A stretch of DNA of 6,057 nucleotides. Origin: Armatimonadota bacterium (GTDB taxonomy: Bacteria > Armatimonadota > Fimbriimonadia > Fimbriimonadales > Fimbriimonadaceae). The notes beneath the pieces were generated by a model, which did no database searches, was not told where the DNA came from, and was given only the letters and a program-made list of their open reading frames with translations. The stretch lies in NCBI GenBank assembly GCA_023423495.1, contig JAFAFM010000199.1, positions 1 to 6,057 of the forward strand, in the 5' to 3' direction. Positions 5,525 to 6,057 of this stretch are shown here, piece after piece (position 1 is the first letter of the stretch; the number at the start of each line of letters is the position of its first letter). The position numbers and the translations under genes are program-made.

Positions 5525-6057
5525 ATGCAGGACACTACGCGGGAAAAAATCAGCGAGATAGCAGAGCGCCGAATGCAGTTGATCGCTCAGTTGCCGCATC
5601 ACCCCGACGGTCTTGCTTGGTGCCGCAAACACACGGCGTTGATCGACGAAGCCATACGAGAGCTCGCCCAGGATGCGAGACAGGAGCACCCGGCGATCGC
5701 GAACTTTTCGATCATCGCAACTGGCGGCTACGGTCGGCAGGAGCTCTCGCCCTACTCCGACGTCGATTTGACCATCGTGCCTCCGGACGAGGCTTCGGCC
5801 GAGATGGACCGGGCAATTCGGGCTTTCTTCCACGACCTTCACGAGGGCGTCGCCTCGATCATCGGACTACCGATCGGCTACGCCTACCGACTTGTCGCTG
5901 ACGCGCCCGGTTTGGATGCAACGACGCGAACGGGTCTCGTGGATACGCGATTGATTGCGGGTCCATCCAACCAATATTCGCGCCTGCTGGAGTCGCTTGA
6001 GGCAACCTTAGCCGCGGGGGAATTCATCCTTGCAAAGATTGCCGAGCGCGAAGCTTC
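5525..6057 (+). CDS. glnD: GlnD, [protein-PII] uridylyltransferase / uridylyl-removing enzyme, N-terminal part (cut by window edge)
   Basis: The frame starts at the ATG 5525-5527 and is open to the right edge (177 full codons). After a helical lead, residues 64-84 contain ATGGYGRQELSPYSDVDL, the GG...DxD nucleotidyltransferase signature of GlnD, with D79 and D81 as metal-binding aspartates. The following FFHDLHEGVASIIGLPIGYA (101-120) and TRTGLVDTRLIAG (134-146) match the GlnD pattern of a short helix, a 'G...G...R' segment, then T.T.LLD.RLLAG. GlnD senses glutamine and adds or removes UMP on PII proteins, which tunes nitrogen assimilation. Full-length GlnD is about 850-900 residues with HD and two ACT domains, so only the transferase start is visible. 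It begins two bases after the membrane gene's stop and has no Shine-Dalgarno, which implies read-through transcription and coupled translation from the sigma operon, unless an internal promoter exists. Confidence 0.88.
   Translation, partial: MQDTTREKISEIAERRMQLIAQLPHHPDGLAWCRKHTALIDEAIRELAQDARQEHPAIANFSIIATGGYGRQELSPYSDVDLTIVPPDEASAEMDRAIRAFFHDLHEGVASIIGLPIGYAYRLVADAPGLDATTRTGLVDTRLIAGPSNQYSRLLESLEATLAAGEFILAKIAEREA

Noticed and set aside
5422..5901. Open reading frame of 159 codons on the plus strand across the membrane gene end and glnD start
   Set aside because: It is an arginine-rich out-of-frame shadow of glnD, whose own frame contains the nucleotidyltransferase motif.

Overview
The window looks like the chromosome of a diderm (Gram-negative-type) bacterium of moderate GC content. 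It encodes a probable outer-membrane beta-barrel of the LptD/OstA kind, secreted and membrane proteins, an ECF sigma factor with a zinc-binding anti-sigma factor, and the N-terminus of GlnD. The style of several proteins (TPR plus proline-rich linker plus membrane tail, an LptD-like barrel far from an LPS operon) would fit Armatimonadota/Fimbriimonadia or a similar deep diderm phylum. That placement is an impression, not a result.

Layout: two divergent gene blocks meet near position 2900-2950. The left block, on the minus strand and read right to left, holds an LptD/OstA-like barrel gene (about 1293-2882, start uncertain), a TPR protein with a proline-rich linker and three membrane segments (270-1232), and the N-terminal 80 residues of an exported retropepsin-like aspartyl protease that runs off the left edge (1-240). 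The gaps are 60 and 29 bases.

The right block, on the plus strand, is a very compact operon. It holds an ECF sigma factor (2948-3529), a zinc-binding anti-sigma factor starting at a GTG that overlaps the sigma stop (3526-3975), a 516-residue multi-membrane protein of unknown function whose ATG overlaps the anti-sigma stop (3972-5522), and, two bases later, glnD, the PII uridylyltransferase/uridylyl-removing enzyme (5525 to the right edge). No gene-free stretch exceeds about 65 bases, and I see no tRNA, rRNA, CRISPR array, insertion sequence or convincing terminator.

The clearest regulatory signal is an ECF-type promoter, GAACTT-N16-CGTC (2915-2940), directly before the sigma gene. It predicts autoregulation and a transcript that begins at or next to the sigma ATG (leaderless). 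By inference, the sigma/anti-sigma pair senses an envelope or membrane state and controls its own operon, including the unknown membrane protein and possibly glnD. The LptD-like gene shares the divergent intergenic region, but no frame there encodes a recognisable signal peptide. Its 5' end is therefore either mis-assembled, frameshifted or lost.
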